Source: Gallionellaceae bacterium
GTDB taxonomy: Bacteria > Pseudomonadota > Gammaproteobacteria > Burkholderiales > Gallionellaceae
Direction of reading: 5' to 3'
Length of the DNA stretch: 49,442 bases
NCBI GenBank assembly: GCA_003445795.1
Contig: DMCN01000008.1
Span: forward strand, 14,508-63,949
Of the stretch, positions 1 to 7,878 are shown piece after piece; position 1 is the first letter of the stretch, and each line of letters starts with the position of its first letter. The notes under the pieces are model-generated. The model searched no databases. It was not told the DNA's origin and saw only the letters and a program-made list of their open reading frames with translations. A program made the translations under genes and the position numbers.

Positions 1-539
1 GACAACCAGAACAGCCAGCCAAGATGTTCGATATGGAGCGTGCCTACCAGCAAGCCGATCAGTGCTGCCAGCAACAGCGATTTTGCAGTGGCCTCGGCCG
101 GCAGGGCAGGCGAGGCGAAGCGGCGTGTGCTCAACTTCGCCAGCCCGGCCAGCCACATGCGGGTGACGAGGACGGCAGGCAGCAGCACCATGCCGGCCAG
201 CGCGGCGAGCAACAGCGCCGCCGCATTCGTGGCGGGCGTGGCCCATGCGTCCGCGAACAGGTTCAGATAGGCGAGCAGCATGGTGGCGAGCAGTCCGGCC
301 ACGCCGCTCCACAGCAGATAGTTGGGCTGCGAACGGAGCAGGCTGTGTGCACCGCGGCGGAAAGTCAGCGTGTCGAGCAGAAGGCCGAAAGCGGATACCG
401 CCAGCATGCCGAGCAGGGCCGGCAGCCAGACGTCGCCCGCGACAGGCAGCGGCGCTTCCCATTCCTGTCCGGCGAGGGTGAGGGCCAGCGGCGGCAGGAA
501 CAGCAGCGCGACGGAGAAGATGATGAGTCGGTAGTTCAT
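1..539 (-). CDS. Integral membrane protein, C-terminus cut off by window edge
   Basis: An open frame runs from an ATG at 539 to the window edge without a stop, giving 179 visible residues. The start overlaps the bpt stop as ATGA (positions 539-536), so the gene is probably translationally coupled to bpt. The protein is strongly hydrophobic, with likely membrane segments near residues 5-23, 37-57, 74-96, 103-126 and from 152 onward. Short basic stretches (for example RR at 61-62 and RR at 139-140) separate some of them. I recognise no catalytic motif or named family, so no function is assigned. The coding call rests on the open frame, the coupled start and the membrane-protein composition. The true length is unknown. 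Confidence 0.7.
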   Translation of the reverse strand, partial: MNYRLIIFSVALLFLPPLALTLAGQEWEAPLPVAGDVWLPALLGMLAVSAFGLLLDTLTFRRGAHSLLRSQPNYLLWSGVAGLLATMLLAYLNLFADAWATPATNAAALLLAALAGMVLLPAVLVTRMWLAGLAKLSTRRFASPALPAEATAKSLLLAALIGLLVGTLHIEHLGWLFWL

Positions 540-1273
540 CGTTGCGCTTCCGTCACGACAGGCTGCCACTCGCCGTCGCGCAAGCCCTGCAACGGCTGAA
601 ATCTGGCCTTGTACGCCATCTTGCGGCTGTCCTTTATCCAGTAACCGAGATAGAGATAGGGCAGCTCAAGCTTGCGGCACAGCTCGATCTGCCACAGCAC
701 GTTGTAGGTGCCGTAGCTGCTGTGCGGCACATCGGTGTCGTAGAAGGTGTAGACCGCCGACAGGCCGTCGGCGAGCACATCGACCACGCTCACCATGCGC
801 AGTACGCCGTCCTCGCGGAACTCGACCAGCATGGTGTCGACATGGCTTTGCAGCAGGAAGTTGCGGTACTGCTCGGGGCTGTCGTCGTCCATGCCGCCGT
901 CGCGGTGGCGCGCTTCCTGATAGCGGCGATACAGCTCGAAATATTCCGGTTTGTCCTGCAGGGCATGCAGGGTCGCGTTCAGGTTGGCGTGTTGTTTGCA
1001 ACTGCGGCGTTGCGAGCGGTTCGCCTCGAACCCGTCGGCGACAACGCGCACCGGCACGCACTGATGGCAGGTGTCGCAGCGCGGGCGGTAGGTGAAGGTG
1101 CCGCTGCGGCGGAAGCCGTGACGCACCAGCTCGGAATAGACCGGTGTGGTGATGAGCAGGCTGGGGGTGGCGACCTGCGAACGCGCTTCCATCCCGTTCA
1201 GATAGCTGCACGGATACGGCGCTGTCAGGTAGAGATGCAGTGCGGAAAGCGGGATGTCATTGAGCAGGCTCAT
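536..1273 (-). CDS. bpt: Aspartate/glutamate leucyltransferase (N-end rule), Bpt
   Basis: A 245-residue protein of the ATE1-like bacterial leucyltransferase family. Bpt moves leucine from Leu-tRNA onto proteins that begin with Asp or Glu and so marks them for ClpS/ClpAP degradation in the cytoplasm. Visible family features are the N-terminal PCSYL (21-25), the YRPRCDTCHQC cysteine cluster (62-72, with C66, C69 and C72), and the conserved C-terminal stretch with YLGYWI followed by KMAYKARF. Length is normal for the family. The partner transferase gene aat lies nearby on the same strand at 2277-2972, but a divergent diguanylate cyclase gene separates the two. No good Shine-Dalgarno precedes the ATG. 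The downstream membrane gene overlaps its stop. Confidence 0.95.
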   Translation of the reverse strand: MSLLNDIPLSALHLYLTAPYPCSYLNGMEARSQVATPSLLITTPVYSELVRHGFRRSGTFTYRPRCDTCHQCVPVRVVADGFEANRSQRRSCKQHANLNATLHALQDKPEYFELYRRYQEARHRDGGMDDDSPEQYRNFLLQSHVDTMLVEFREDGVLRMVSVVDVLADGLSAVYTFYDTDVPHSSYGTYNVLWQIELCRKLELPYLYLGYWIKDSRKMAYKARFQPLQGLRDGEWQPVVTEAQR

Positions 1274-1335
1274 GCTGTGGACTCGTGTGCGGCAACGGAG
1301 TGCAGTGTATCAATATCCGGGGCTTAGGCGAAAAC

Positions 1336-1352
1336 CCTACTGAAAAAGTAGG
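1336..1352. repeat. Small perfect inverted repeat upstream of diguanylate cyclase gene
   Basis: CCTACT (1336-1341) and AGTAGG (1347-1352) pair around a GAAAA loop, in the 148-base gap between the divergent bpt and GGDEF genes. Another GTAGG follows at about 1369-1374. It could be an operator or a leader hairpin. No T-run follows, so a terminator is unlikely. Confidence 0.4.
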
Positions 1353-1421
1353 TGAAATCTTTGTTCGAGTAGGAGTAGTGTTTGCCACGCAGCCCGAAGA
1401 ACAACAAATAAAGGAGGGCCT

Positions 1422-2273
1422 GTGGAAGAGAACCGAAGCCAGAGTGCCTCTGAGGGGAGGCGGTTCTGCATGTTGTGTCTGTGGGTGAATGGCTTGGCTT
1501 CGCTGAGCAAGAACTCGAGGAGAGTGGCGATTGGCGGTGTGTTGCTTGCGCCCGCTGTCTGGTGGGCAGATGCCGCCATGGATTACTTCTATTTTAGCGC
1601 GGGTGAGTCTTTCCTCGAATCGCTGTTGCGCCCTTCACCGCGGGAACTGTGGGTGCGGCTGATGGCCGGCCTCATGTTCATCTTCTTCGGTACTTACGCC
1701 GCCTTTCTGCTCGATCGGGCAGAACGCACCGAACTCGAACTGCGCCGCAGCAACGAGAAACTCGAAGAGTTGCGCGTGGAACTGGAGCGGCTGGTGGTGG
1801 TGGACCCGCTGACCGGCGTCTTCAACCGGCGCAAGTTCCACGAGTCTCTGGGCATGGCCATCGGCGCCGCGATGCGCCATCAGCATCTATTCTCCCTGCT
1901 GATGCTCGATATCGACAATTTCAAAAGCATCAACGACCGTTTCGGCCATCAGGTCGGCGACGATGTCTTGCGCAAGATCTGCGACCTGGTCGGCTCGTCG
2001 ATCAGAAGTGCCGACCAGATGTTCCGCGTGGGCGGGGAAGAGTTTTGCCTGGTGGCCACGGCGATGGATGCTGAACAGGCCAGGACGCTGGCCGAGAAGG
2101 TAAGGGAGGTCGTCGAATCGCATCAGTTTCCGGTCGTGGGTAAGGTCACCATCAGCATCGGCATCGCCTATTTCAAAGACGGCGACAACCAGCAGAACAT
2201 CTTCGCGCGCGCCGACAGCGCCCTGTATCAGGCCAAGAGCCAGGGCCGCAACTGCGTGGTGTACGCCGCGTAA
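1422..2273 (+). CDS. Membrane-associated diguanylate cyclase (GGEEF)
   Basis: A 283-residue protein predicted to make cyclic-di-GMP from two GTP. Two hydrophobic stretches lie near residues 35-50 and 77-95. A coiled linker (about 98-126) leads into a GGDEF domain that begins at VVDPLTGVFNRR. The active site reads GGEEF. RSAD lies five residues before it and matches the RxxD product-inhibition site, so the enzyme looks active and feedback-controlled. The start is a GTG chosen because AAGGAGG (1411-1417) sits four bases upstream. No named sensor domain is visible in the short N-terminus. The gene lies between bpt and aat and ends only three bases before the convergent aat stop. Confidence 0.92.
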   Translation: MEENRSQSASEGRRFCMLCLWVNGLASLSKNSRRVAIGGVLLAPAVWWADAAMDYFYFSAGESFLESLLRPSPRELWVRLMAGLMFIFFGTYAAFLLDRAERTELELRRSNEKLEELRVELERLVVVDPLTGVFNRRKFHESLGMAIGAAMRHQHLFSLLMLDIDNFKSINDRFGHQVGDDVLRKICDLVGSSIRSADQMFRVGGEEFCLVATAMDAEQARTLAEKVREVVESHQFPVVGKVTISIGIAYFKDGDNQQNIFARADSALYQAKSQGRNCVVYAA

Positions 2274-2276
2274 GGA

Positions 2277-2972
2277 TCAGCCGAACAAACGTTCGAAACG
2301 CCAGGGAGCGGGGACGCCCGGCTGGTCGACCAGCGATTGCACACGGGCAACGAATTCGCTGCGCACTATCTCACGCGCACCCAGCGAGGCGAGATGCGGC
2401 GTGTTCATCTGGCAATCGATCATGCCGAAATCCCATCTTTCAAGTTGCCCGGCGAGATGCGCCAGTGCGATCTTGGAGGCGTCCGTCCTGCGGCTGAACA
2501 TCGATTCGCCGTAGAACATGCGCCCGATGGCGATGCCGTAGAGGCCTCCGACCAGTTCTCCTTCCATCCAAGTCTCCACCGAATGTGCGTAGCCCATGCG
2601 GTGCAATTCGCAATAGGCGGCGATCATCTCCTCGTGTATCCAGGTGCCGTTCTGGTCGGGACGCGGTTCGGCGCAGGCGCGCATCACCTGCTCGAATGAG
2701 GTGTCGGTGCGAGATTCGTAGCGGCCCTTGTGCAGCGTCTTGCGCAGGGAATGCGAAATACTGAACTCGTGCGGGAGCAGCACCATGCGCGGGTCCGGGC
2801 TCCACCACAGGATGGGTTCGCCCGCGCTGAACCAGGGGAAGATGCCGTGGCGATAGGCTTGCAGCAGACGCGTCGGAGACAGGTCGCCACCCGCCGCGAG
2901 TAGTCCATTGGGCGAACGCAGTGCGCGGTTCACGGGCGGAAAAACTGGGGAGGCATTCAAAAAAGGGATCAT
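2277..2972 (-). CDS. aat: Leucyl/phenylalanyl-tRNA-protein transferase
   Basis: Aat attaches Leu or Phe from aminoacyl-tRNA to proteins with N-terminal Lys or Arg, making them ClpS/ClpAP substrates. The family signatures FPPVNRAL, GLLAAGGDLSP, HGIFPWF, ILWWSPDPR and GRMFYGESMFSR are all present. The open frame extends to 3050, but the ATG at 2972 begins MIPFLNASP and gives 231 residues, close to the usual size. The extra 26 residues upstream look non-conserved. No strong ribosome site is visible for either start. With bpt this completes the Leu-transfer branch of the N-end rule. The gene is convergent with the GGDEF gene and divergent from the gene at 3075. Confidence 0.94.
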   Translation of the reverse strand: MIPFLNASPVFPPVNRALRSPNGLLAAGGDLSPTRLLQAYRHGIFPWFSAGEPILWWSPDPRMVLLPHEFSISHSLRKTLHKGRYESRTDTSFEQVMRACAEPRPDQNGTWIHEEMIAAYCELHRMGYAHSVETWMEGELVGGLYGIAIGRMFYGESMFSRRTDASKIALAHLAGQLERWDFGMIDCQMNTPHLASLGAREIVRSEFVARVQSLVDQPGVPAPWRFERLFG

Positions 2973-2978
2973 TCTGGG

Positions 2979-2998
2979 TAATAGGCCGCTAATAGGCC
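2979..2998. repeat. 9-bp direct repeat, 11-bp period, in divergent promoter region
   Basis: TAATAGGCC occurs at 2979-2987 and again at 2990-2998, so the copies repeat every 11 bp, about one helical turn. They lie just upstream of the aat start, in the roughly 100-base gap shared with the gene at 3075. This arrangement suits a dimeric regulator that binds direct repeats, but no regulator is identified. Confidence 0.45.
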
Positions 2999-3074
2999 TT
3001 TTGGCATATGGTAAGGTCGGCGGAATTGTGCTTATATTACGCCCATACATGGCGTATAAGCGCTGGGGGACTGG

Positions 3075-4613
3075 ATGTTAGGCATATTTGGAAAGAAATC
3101 GGACCATCCACTGGCGGATTTCAAATCGGCGCAGCAGATACTGGATGAAGTTCCGAAGAACGATTCCCTGAATGCCGTGCAGGAGATCACCGGCTGGATC
3201 GAATCGATCGTCGAGCTGGCCGATGAGTTCCGTCTGGATCACGAGCTGGCCGTGCTGCGCATCTTCGACGAGGCAGCGCAGCCGCATGTGCGCAAGCTGA
3301 TGCGCGATTATTTCACCGTGCAGCCGCTGTCCAAGTTCCAGGAGAACCGCCTGTGGACGGTGCTGAATGCCTTCTACACCCACAGCGAGCTGGCGCATCA
3401 CGACATACTCAGGCGTTACCGCAGTGGCGGACGCGGTGCTTCGGTCATCAAGTCCGAGCTGGCGATTCTGGGTGTGCGCGGCATCACGGCATTGTCCGGC
3501 CGTCTGAAGATGTCTGTTGCGCGCTACGCACTGGTCGAGCCTGCGGCGTGGAACCACCTCTCCGAATTCTTCGCTCATGCCGAGACGCACGAGTATCAGC
3601 ACAATGCTGTCCCCTTGTATCCGGGTGTGGTCGGAAATACCTCGGTCGCACAGGAATTCGGGGCATTGCTGGCCTGGTACGGCGTGAGTGCCGGGGTGCT
3701 GAGTCCTTTGCAGGAGCATGTCACCGAGCGTCTGATCTCTTATGCCGGCAAGGGGCTGCGTTTGGACGAACAGTACAACGGCAATGCCCTGTTCATCTTC
3801 GATCTGACACAACCGACCCCGCCGATGCGCCTGGCCGGCGACGCCACCGTGCATCCGGCCCTGCGTTTCCTGTCGGTGGCCGATGCGCTGAAGCTGCTGG
3901 GCAATTTGCTCAAGACACTGGAAAAGGGCGTCGTGCCCGATGACGTCAGTTTCTGCGGCGCGACCTACGAGGCTGATCTGGTGCGCGAGATATTGCGTCG
4001 CCTGATCGACAACCTGACCCAGCCGTTGCCGACGCGCCGCAACCCGCGCCGCAAGATCAACGTCAACCTCAAAGTCGCCAACGGATTCTTCAAGATGCTG
4101 GAACAGGCTGATATCGGCCTGAACTTCATGAGTTCAGGCGATGGTGAGCTCTGGGATGTGGAAGACATCAGCGCGACCGGTTTCCGCAGCGTGGTTCCCG
4201 TTCCGCGCGCCGACGGGATCAAGATCGGAACGCTGATCGGTACCAAGCCGGAGAACGTACAGAACTGGGGGGCGGGCATCGTGCGCCGCCTGAGTCGTGA
4301 CGACAAGAACAACCTTCATATCGGTGTAGAAGTGTTGAGTACCCAGATCGTCGGCGTTTCGCTGGCGGACCGTATCATCTCGGAAGATACCGAGAGTGAG
4401 ATCGAGGTCGCCATGTATCTGAACCGGCCTGCGGATACCAGCGGCGAGGCCTGGCTGCTGATGAAACCGAACACCTTTTCGCCGAGCCACAGCATGAACA
4501 TGGATATGGACGGCAAGACTTTCCTGCTGTTGCCGCTGGCGCTGGTGGAAAGCGGCGACGACTACGACCTCGCGCGTTACCGCCGCATGGAACAGGAAGG
4601 CACGGCCGAATAG
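3075..4613 (+). CDS. Conserved hypothetical protein with possible divergent PilZ-like C-terminal region
   Basis: A 512-residue soluble protein with no signal peptide or membrane segment and no family I can name with confidence. The first 310 residues look mainly helical. After that, RRNPRR at 321-326 fits the RxxxR half of a PilZ cyclic-di-GMP site, and DISATG at 364-369 fits the [D/N]xSxxG half. Beta-type sequence follows, including a GIVRRLSRDDKNNLHIGVEVL stretch (401-421). The spacing of about 40 residues is long but possible. Cyclic-di-GMP binding would suit a region with five GGDEF genes. That role is inference, and a motif match in a long protein can arise by chance. It ends four bases before the convergent esterase stop. 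Confidence 0.8.
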   Translation: MLGIFGKKSDHPLADFKSAQQILDEVPKNDSLNAVQEITGWIESIVELADEFRLDHELAVLRIFDEAAQPHVRKLMRDYFTVQPLSKFQENRLWTVLNAFYTHSELAHHDILRRYRSGGRGASVIKSELAILGVRGITALSGRLKMSVARYALVEPAAWNHLSEFFAHAETHEYQHNAVPLYPGVVGNTSVAQEFGALLAWYGVSAGVLSPLQEHVTERLISYAGKGLRLDEQYNGNALFIFDLTQPTPPMRLAGDATVHPALRFLSVADALKLLGNLLKTLEKGVVPDDVSFCGATYEADLVREILRRLIDNLTQPLPTRRNPRRKINVNLKVANGFFKMLEQADIGLNFMSSGDGELWDVEDISATGFRSVVPVPRADGIKIGTLIGTKPENVQNWGAGIVRRLSRDDKNNLHIGVEVLSTQIVGVSLADRIISEDTESEIEVAMYLNRPADTSGEAWLLMKPNTFSPSHSMNMDMDGKTFLLLPLALVESGDDYDLARYRRMEQEGTAE

Positions 4614-4617
4614 AGCA

Positions 4618-5307
4618 TTATTTGGCCAGTCTGAGTTTCAGCCAGCGTTCGATATCTTCCACTTCTTCCGGGCACACCGAATGCGGCATGGCATAGGCGT
4701 GCCAATCCACCGGGTGGTCCTTCTCTAGCAACACCTCCGCCGAAGCGCGCCCGAATGCGTAAGGGATCACCGGATCGAACTCGCCGTGCGCCATGAAGAT
4801 GGGAGTGTCGCGATTGCTGGCGTGCACTTCGGCAGACAGCGTCTTTGGCAGCGGCAAATAGGTCGACAGCGCCAGGATTCCGCCCAGTCTCTCCTTGTGC
4901 CGCAATCCGGCGTGCAGCGCGACCGCGCCGCCCTGCGAGAATCCGGCGAGGATGATGTCCTTTGCCGCGACACCGCGTTGTCGTTCCTGTGCGATCAATC
5001 TTTCGATCTCTTCCTGAGATGCGCGTATGCCTTCTGCGTCTTCCATTCTGCCGATGTTGTCGGCGATCTCGGCCGATGCAGCGCCGACCAGGATGTCGTA
5101 CCAGGCGCGCATCACATAACCACCGTTGATGGTCACCGGGCGCATGGGCGCATGCGGGAAGATGTAGCGCACCGCGACGGGAAGCGCGATCTCCTCGGCG
5201 ATGGGAACGAAGTCTTCACCGTCCGCACCCAGACCGTGCAGCCAGATGATGCTGTGCTGCGGGTTGCTGCCGGTATCCAGGGTGATGTTGGGGAGAACGG
5301 AGGACAT
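4618..5307 (-). CDS. Carboxylesterase / acyl-protein thioesterase-like alpha/beta hydrolase
   Basis: A 229-residue protein of the phospholipase/carboxylesterase family (relatives include EstB and YpfH). The catalytic triad can be read directly: Ser124 in GFSQGG (122-127), Asp178 in GEFDPVIP and His209 in MPHSVC. The oxyanion stretch LHGLGADGED (23-32) is also typical. Such enzymes hydrolyse carboxylic esters or thioesters in the cytoplasm, and the natural substrate is often unknown. No signal peptide is visible. Length is normal for the family. It is convergent with the 3075-4613 gene with only four bases between stops, and no terminator is visible there. Confidence 0.93.
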   Translation of the reverse strand: MSSVLPNITLDTGSNPQHSIIWLHGLGADGEDFVPIAEEIALPVAVRYIFPHAPMRPVTINGGYVMRAWYDILVGAASAEIADNIGRMEDAEGIRASQEEIERLIAQERQRGVAAKDIILAGFSQGGAVALHAGLRHKERLGGILALSTYLPLPKTLSAEVHASNRDTPIFMAHGEFDPVIPYAFGRASAEVLLEKDHPVDWHAYAMPHSVCPEEVEDIERWLKLRLAK

Positions 5308-5356
5308 GGGTTGTACTTGTCGATGCTGAGAGACAGTCTGTTTCAGGAGTGCTGCG

Positions 5357-5878
5357 TCAATCCGGCTCGGGAATGACGTCGCGCAATACCTGGAACAGTT
5401 CGCGGTAGGACTTGGGCGGCTTGAGGAGTTCTTTCTCCTTTTGCGCGTTGCGGATCAGGGTGCGCAGATGCTGCGCATCGGCCTCCGGGAACGCGGCCAG
5501 CAGCTCGGTCAGGGCATCCGGTTGCTCGATCAGGCGGTCACGCCATTGTTCGACCTGATGCAGGTAGGCCGTGTGCTGGCGCGAAACGCCGTTCCAAGCG
5601 TCGAGCTTGGCCTGGATGGGAGCGGGTTCCACGTCGCGCATCAGCCTGCCGATGTATTGCAACTGGCGGTTCAGGGCGCCAAATTTGGTCATCCGCTTGT
5701 AATCCATGATGGCGACCAGCAGATCCTCTTCCAGATCGAGTTCGCGCAGTTTCTCTTTGGACAGGGCCGTAAGGGTCTTGCCCAGATCCTGCAGCGCGAG
5801 CATCTGCTTCTTGATCTTGGTCTTGCTGGGCGGAAGTTCTTCTTCCAGTTCGTCGTTGTCCGTCTGGCGCGTGTTCAT
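5357..5878 (-). CDS. darP: Ribosome-associated protein DarP/YjgA (DUF615 family)
   Basis: A 173-residue, highly charged helical protein of the YjgA/DUF615 family, known from E. coli as DarP, a factor that binds late 50S ribosome precursors and helps the peptidyl-transferase centre mature. The typical features are the acidic N-terminus followed by PPSKTKIKKQMLALQDLGK, the segment IMDYKRMTKFGALNRQLQYIG, and the C-terminal SYRELFQVLRD. It is divergent from pmbA with only 45 bases between starts, the same neighbour pair seen in E. coli (yjgA-pmbA), which supports the assignment. The short gap must hold both promoters. Confidence 0.93.
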   Translation of the reverse strand: MNTRQTDNDELEEELPPSKTKIKKQMLALQDLGKTLTALSKEKLRELDLEEDLLVAIMDYKRMTKFGALNRQLQYIGRLMRDVEPAPIQAKLDAWNGVSRQHTAYLHQVEQWRDRLIEQPDALTELLAAFPEADAQHLRTLIRNAQKEKELLKPPKSYRELFQVLRDVIPEPD

Positions 5879-5923
5879 GGTATCGGTAGGGTTCTGCGGA
5901 TGTTGCTATGATAGCGCCTCCCG

Positions 5924-7297
5924 ATGAACCAGCCGCCCGAATTTTTTATGAACGCCAAAGTGCCGAACGTCCCCTACACCGCCGATACCCTGCGGCAACT
6001 CGCCTCCGACATCGTCCGCTATGCGGGGCAGCGGGGCGCGACCGCCTGCGCGACCGAAGTGTCGGAAGGTTTCGGGCAGACCGTCACCGTGCGCCAGGGC
6101 GAGGTGGAGACCATCGAATACAACCGCGACAAGGGCATGAGCGTCTCCGTCTATCTCGGCCAGCAGCGCGGCAATGCCAGCACATCCGATTTTTCGATGC
6201 AGGCCGTGCGCGACACCGTCGATGCCGCGCTCAACATCGCGCGCTACACCGCCGCGGACGACTGTGCCGGACTGCCCGATGCCGACCAACTTGCCACCGA
6301 ATTCCCCGATCTGGACCTGTACCACCCGTGGGAGCTGAATGTGGAGCAGGCCATCGCGCTGGCGCGCGAATGCGAAGAGGCCGCATTGAGCGCCGACAAA
6401 CGCATCCGCAATTCCGAGGGCGCGACGGTGAACGTGCACGAGGGGCAGTTCATCCAGGCCAACAGCCTGGGGTTCATCGGCGGCTACCCCAGTTCGCGTC
6501 ACGGCATGAGCTGCTCGGTGATCGCCGGCAAGGGCGACGCGATGGAACGCGATTACTGGTACAGCTCGGCACGGAATGCCAGCGAGATATTGCGCGTGGA
6601 CGAGATCGGCCGCATCGCGGCGGAACGCACCGTGCGCCGCCTGAAAGCGCGCAAGATGGATACCAGGCAATGCCCGATCCTGTTCGAGGCCCCGGTCGCC
6701 TCCGGTCTGCTCGGCCATTTTGTCGGCGCGGTGAGCGGCGGCAGCCTGTACCGCAAATCGTCGTTCCTGCTCGATCACCTCGACAAGCCCGTGTTCGCCC
6801 CGCATATCGATCTTTCCGACATACCCGATATCCGGCGCGGACTGGCTTCCAGCCCGTTCGACGAGGAAGGCGTGCGCGTGCGCAGCCGCAAGATCATCGA
6901 AGGCGGGATATTGCGCGGCTACTTCCTCGGCAGTTATTCGGCACGCAAACTCGGCATGCAGACCACCGGCAATGCGGGCGGCAACCACAACCTCATCCTG
7001 CGCTCGGACAGGCAGCAGGATTTTGCGGATATGCTGAAGAGCATGGGACGCGGTCTGCTGGTCACCGAACTGCTTGGACACGGTGTCAACAACGTCACCG
7101 GCGACTATTCGCGCGGCGCGGCGGGCTTCTGGGTCGAACACGGCGAGATCCAGTATCCGGTGCACGAGATCACCATCGCGGGCAACCTCAGAGACATGTA
7201 CCGCGACATCGTCGCCATCGGCAACGATGTCATCGTGCAGGGCTCGCGCCAGTGCGGTTCCATCCTGATCGAAAAGATGACGGTGGCAGGCAGATAG
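5924..7297 (+). CDS. pmbA: TldD/PmbA-family metalloprotease regulator subunit PmbA (TldE)
   Basis: PmbA (TldE) forms a complex with TldD that trims unfolded or modified peptides. In E. coli it matures microcin B17 and degrades the antitoxin CcdA. The 457-residue sequence shows the family segments QGEVETIEYNRDKGMSVSVY, LGFIGGYPSSRHG, and GNAGGNHNL followed by LLGHGVNNVTGDYSRGA and GFWVEHGEIQYPVHEITIAGN. The PmbA half does not carry the zinc site of TldD, and I see no HExxH. No tldD lies in this window. The start may be the ATG at 5924 or the one at 5948 (449 residues). Neither has a clear ribosome site. An imperfect GC-rich hairpin follows the stop. Confidence 0.93.
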   Translation: MNQPPEFFMNAKVPNVPYTADTLRQLASDIVRYAGQRGATACATEVSEGFGQTVTVRQGEVETIEYNRDKGMSVSVYLGQQRGNASTSDFSMQAVRDTVDAALNIARYTAADDCAGLPDADQLATEFPDLDLYHPWELNVEQAIALARECEEAALSADKRIRNSEGATVNVHEGQFIQANSLGFIGGYPSSRHGMSCSVIAGKGDAMERDYWYSSARNASEILRVDEIGRIAAERTVRRLKARKMDTRQCPILFEAPVASGLLGHFVGAVSGGSLYRKSSFLLDHLDKPVFAPHIDLSDIPDIRRGLASSPFDEEGVRVRSRKIIEGGILRGYFLGSYSARKLGMQTTGNAGGNHNLILRSDRQQDFADMLKSMGRGLLVTELLGHGVNNVTGDYSRGAAGFWVEHGEIQYPVHEITIAGNLRDMYRDIVAIGNDVIVQGSRQCGSILIEKMTVAGR

Positions 7298-7339
7298 CGG
7301 GTTGCGGGTCCGATGCACGGCCGGATCCCCCCACCCCGC
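7297..7339 (+). terminator. Imperfect GC-rich hairpin after pmbA
   Basis: Arms at 7297-7312 and 7322-7339 are imperfect inverted repeats (GCGGG..GGTCCG against CGGATCC..CCCCGC) around a 9-base loop. There is no T-run, so it may be a weak or factor-assisted terminator, or simply secondary structure. Confidence 0.35.
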
Positions 7340-7348
7340 AAATATCCG

Positions 7349-7378
7349 TTGACTCATCCGCCCCTGCTTGGGTATAAA
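7349..7378 (+). promoter_or_regulatory. Predicted sigma-70 promoter of the CZB gene
   Basis: TTGACT (7349-7354) and TATAAA (7373-7378) are separated by 18 bases. Each matches the consensus at five of six positions. Transcription would start near 7385, leaving a leader of about 50 bases before the ATG at 7437. Confidence 0.7.
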
Positions 7379-7436
7379 ACCTTGCCGTCGGAGCGGTCTG
7401 AGTCGCGGCTAATAAAAACATATGAGGAGCGGAGCG

Positions 7437-7871
7437 ATGGGTTTCTTTTCCAAGTTGTTCGGGCAGGACAAACAGATTGCGGCGGAGGTGCGCGAAAAAA
7501 TTCGTGCCGAGGTCGATATTTCCGAATGTATTGAAGCGCATATGAAGTGGAAAGGGCGTCTGCAGAGTTATCTGGACGGGACATCCAAAGAGACGCTGGA
7601 CCCCATGATCATCTGCCGCGACGACCAGTGTGTGTTGGGCAAATGGATACACGGTCCCGCGATCAAGCATTTCCACGACGATGAGGGATTCCACAAACTG
7701 CGTTCCGACCACGCCAATTTTCATTTCGTGGCGGGATCGGTGGTCAAGAAGGTGCAGGAGAACGACCGCGCGGCTTCAGAGGCCTTGCTGCGCAGCGAAT
7801 ATGCCCGTGCATCGCGCGACGTGATCCAGGACCTGACCGAGTTGAACAAGCACCTGCACGATCAGTCCTGA
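7437..7871 (+). CDS. Stand-alone CZB-domain (chemoreceptor zinc-binding) protein
   Basis: A 144-residue protein that is mostly one CZB domain. CZB domains bind zinc through one Cys and three His and usually sit on chemoreceptors or diguanylate cyclases. E. coli DgcZ is the best-known cyclase with one, inhibited by zinc. The ligand pattern is visible: His in EAHMKWK, then QCVLGKWIHG with the conserved Cys and LGKW core, then DHANFHFVAG. I chose the ATG at 7437 (MGFFSKLFG) because GAGGAG lies eight bases upstream. The frame also has an ATG at 7422 with no ribosome site. With no output domain it may act as a partner of another protein. It ends eight bases from the convergent hemerythrin stop. 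Confidence 0.88.
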   Translation: MGFFSKLFGQDKQIAAEVREKIRAEVDISECIEAHMKWKGRLQSYLDGTSKETLDPMIICRDDQCVLGKWIHGPAIKHFHDDEGFHKLRSDHANFHFVAGSVVKKVQENDRAASEALLRSEYARASRDVIQDLTELNKHLHDQS

Positions 7872-7878
7872 ACCGGCT

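Noticed and set aside
24..599. Plus-strand frames at the window start
   Set aside because: They are antisense to the membrane protein gene and bpt, and are Gln/Arg-rich without motif.
5906..7357. 483-residue open frame antisense to pmbA
   Set aside because: Composition rich in Ala, His, Val and Asp and no motif. Antisense frames of this kind are common opposite GC-rich genes, and pmbA is certain.
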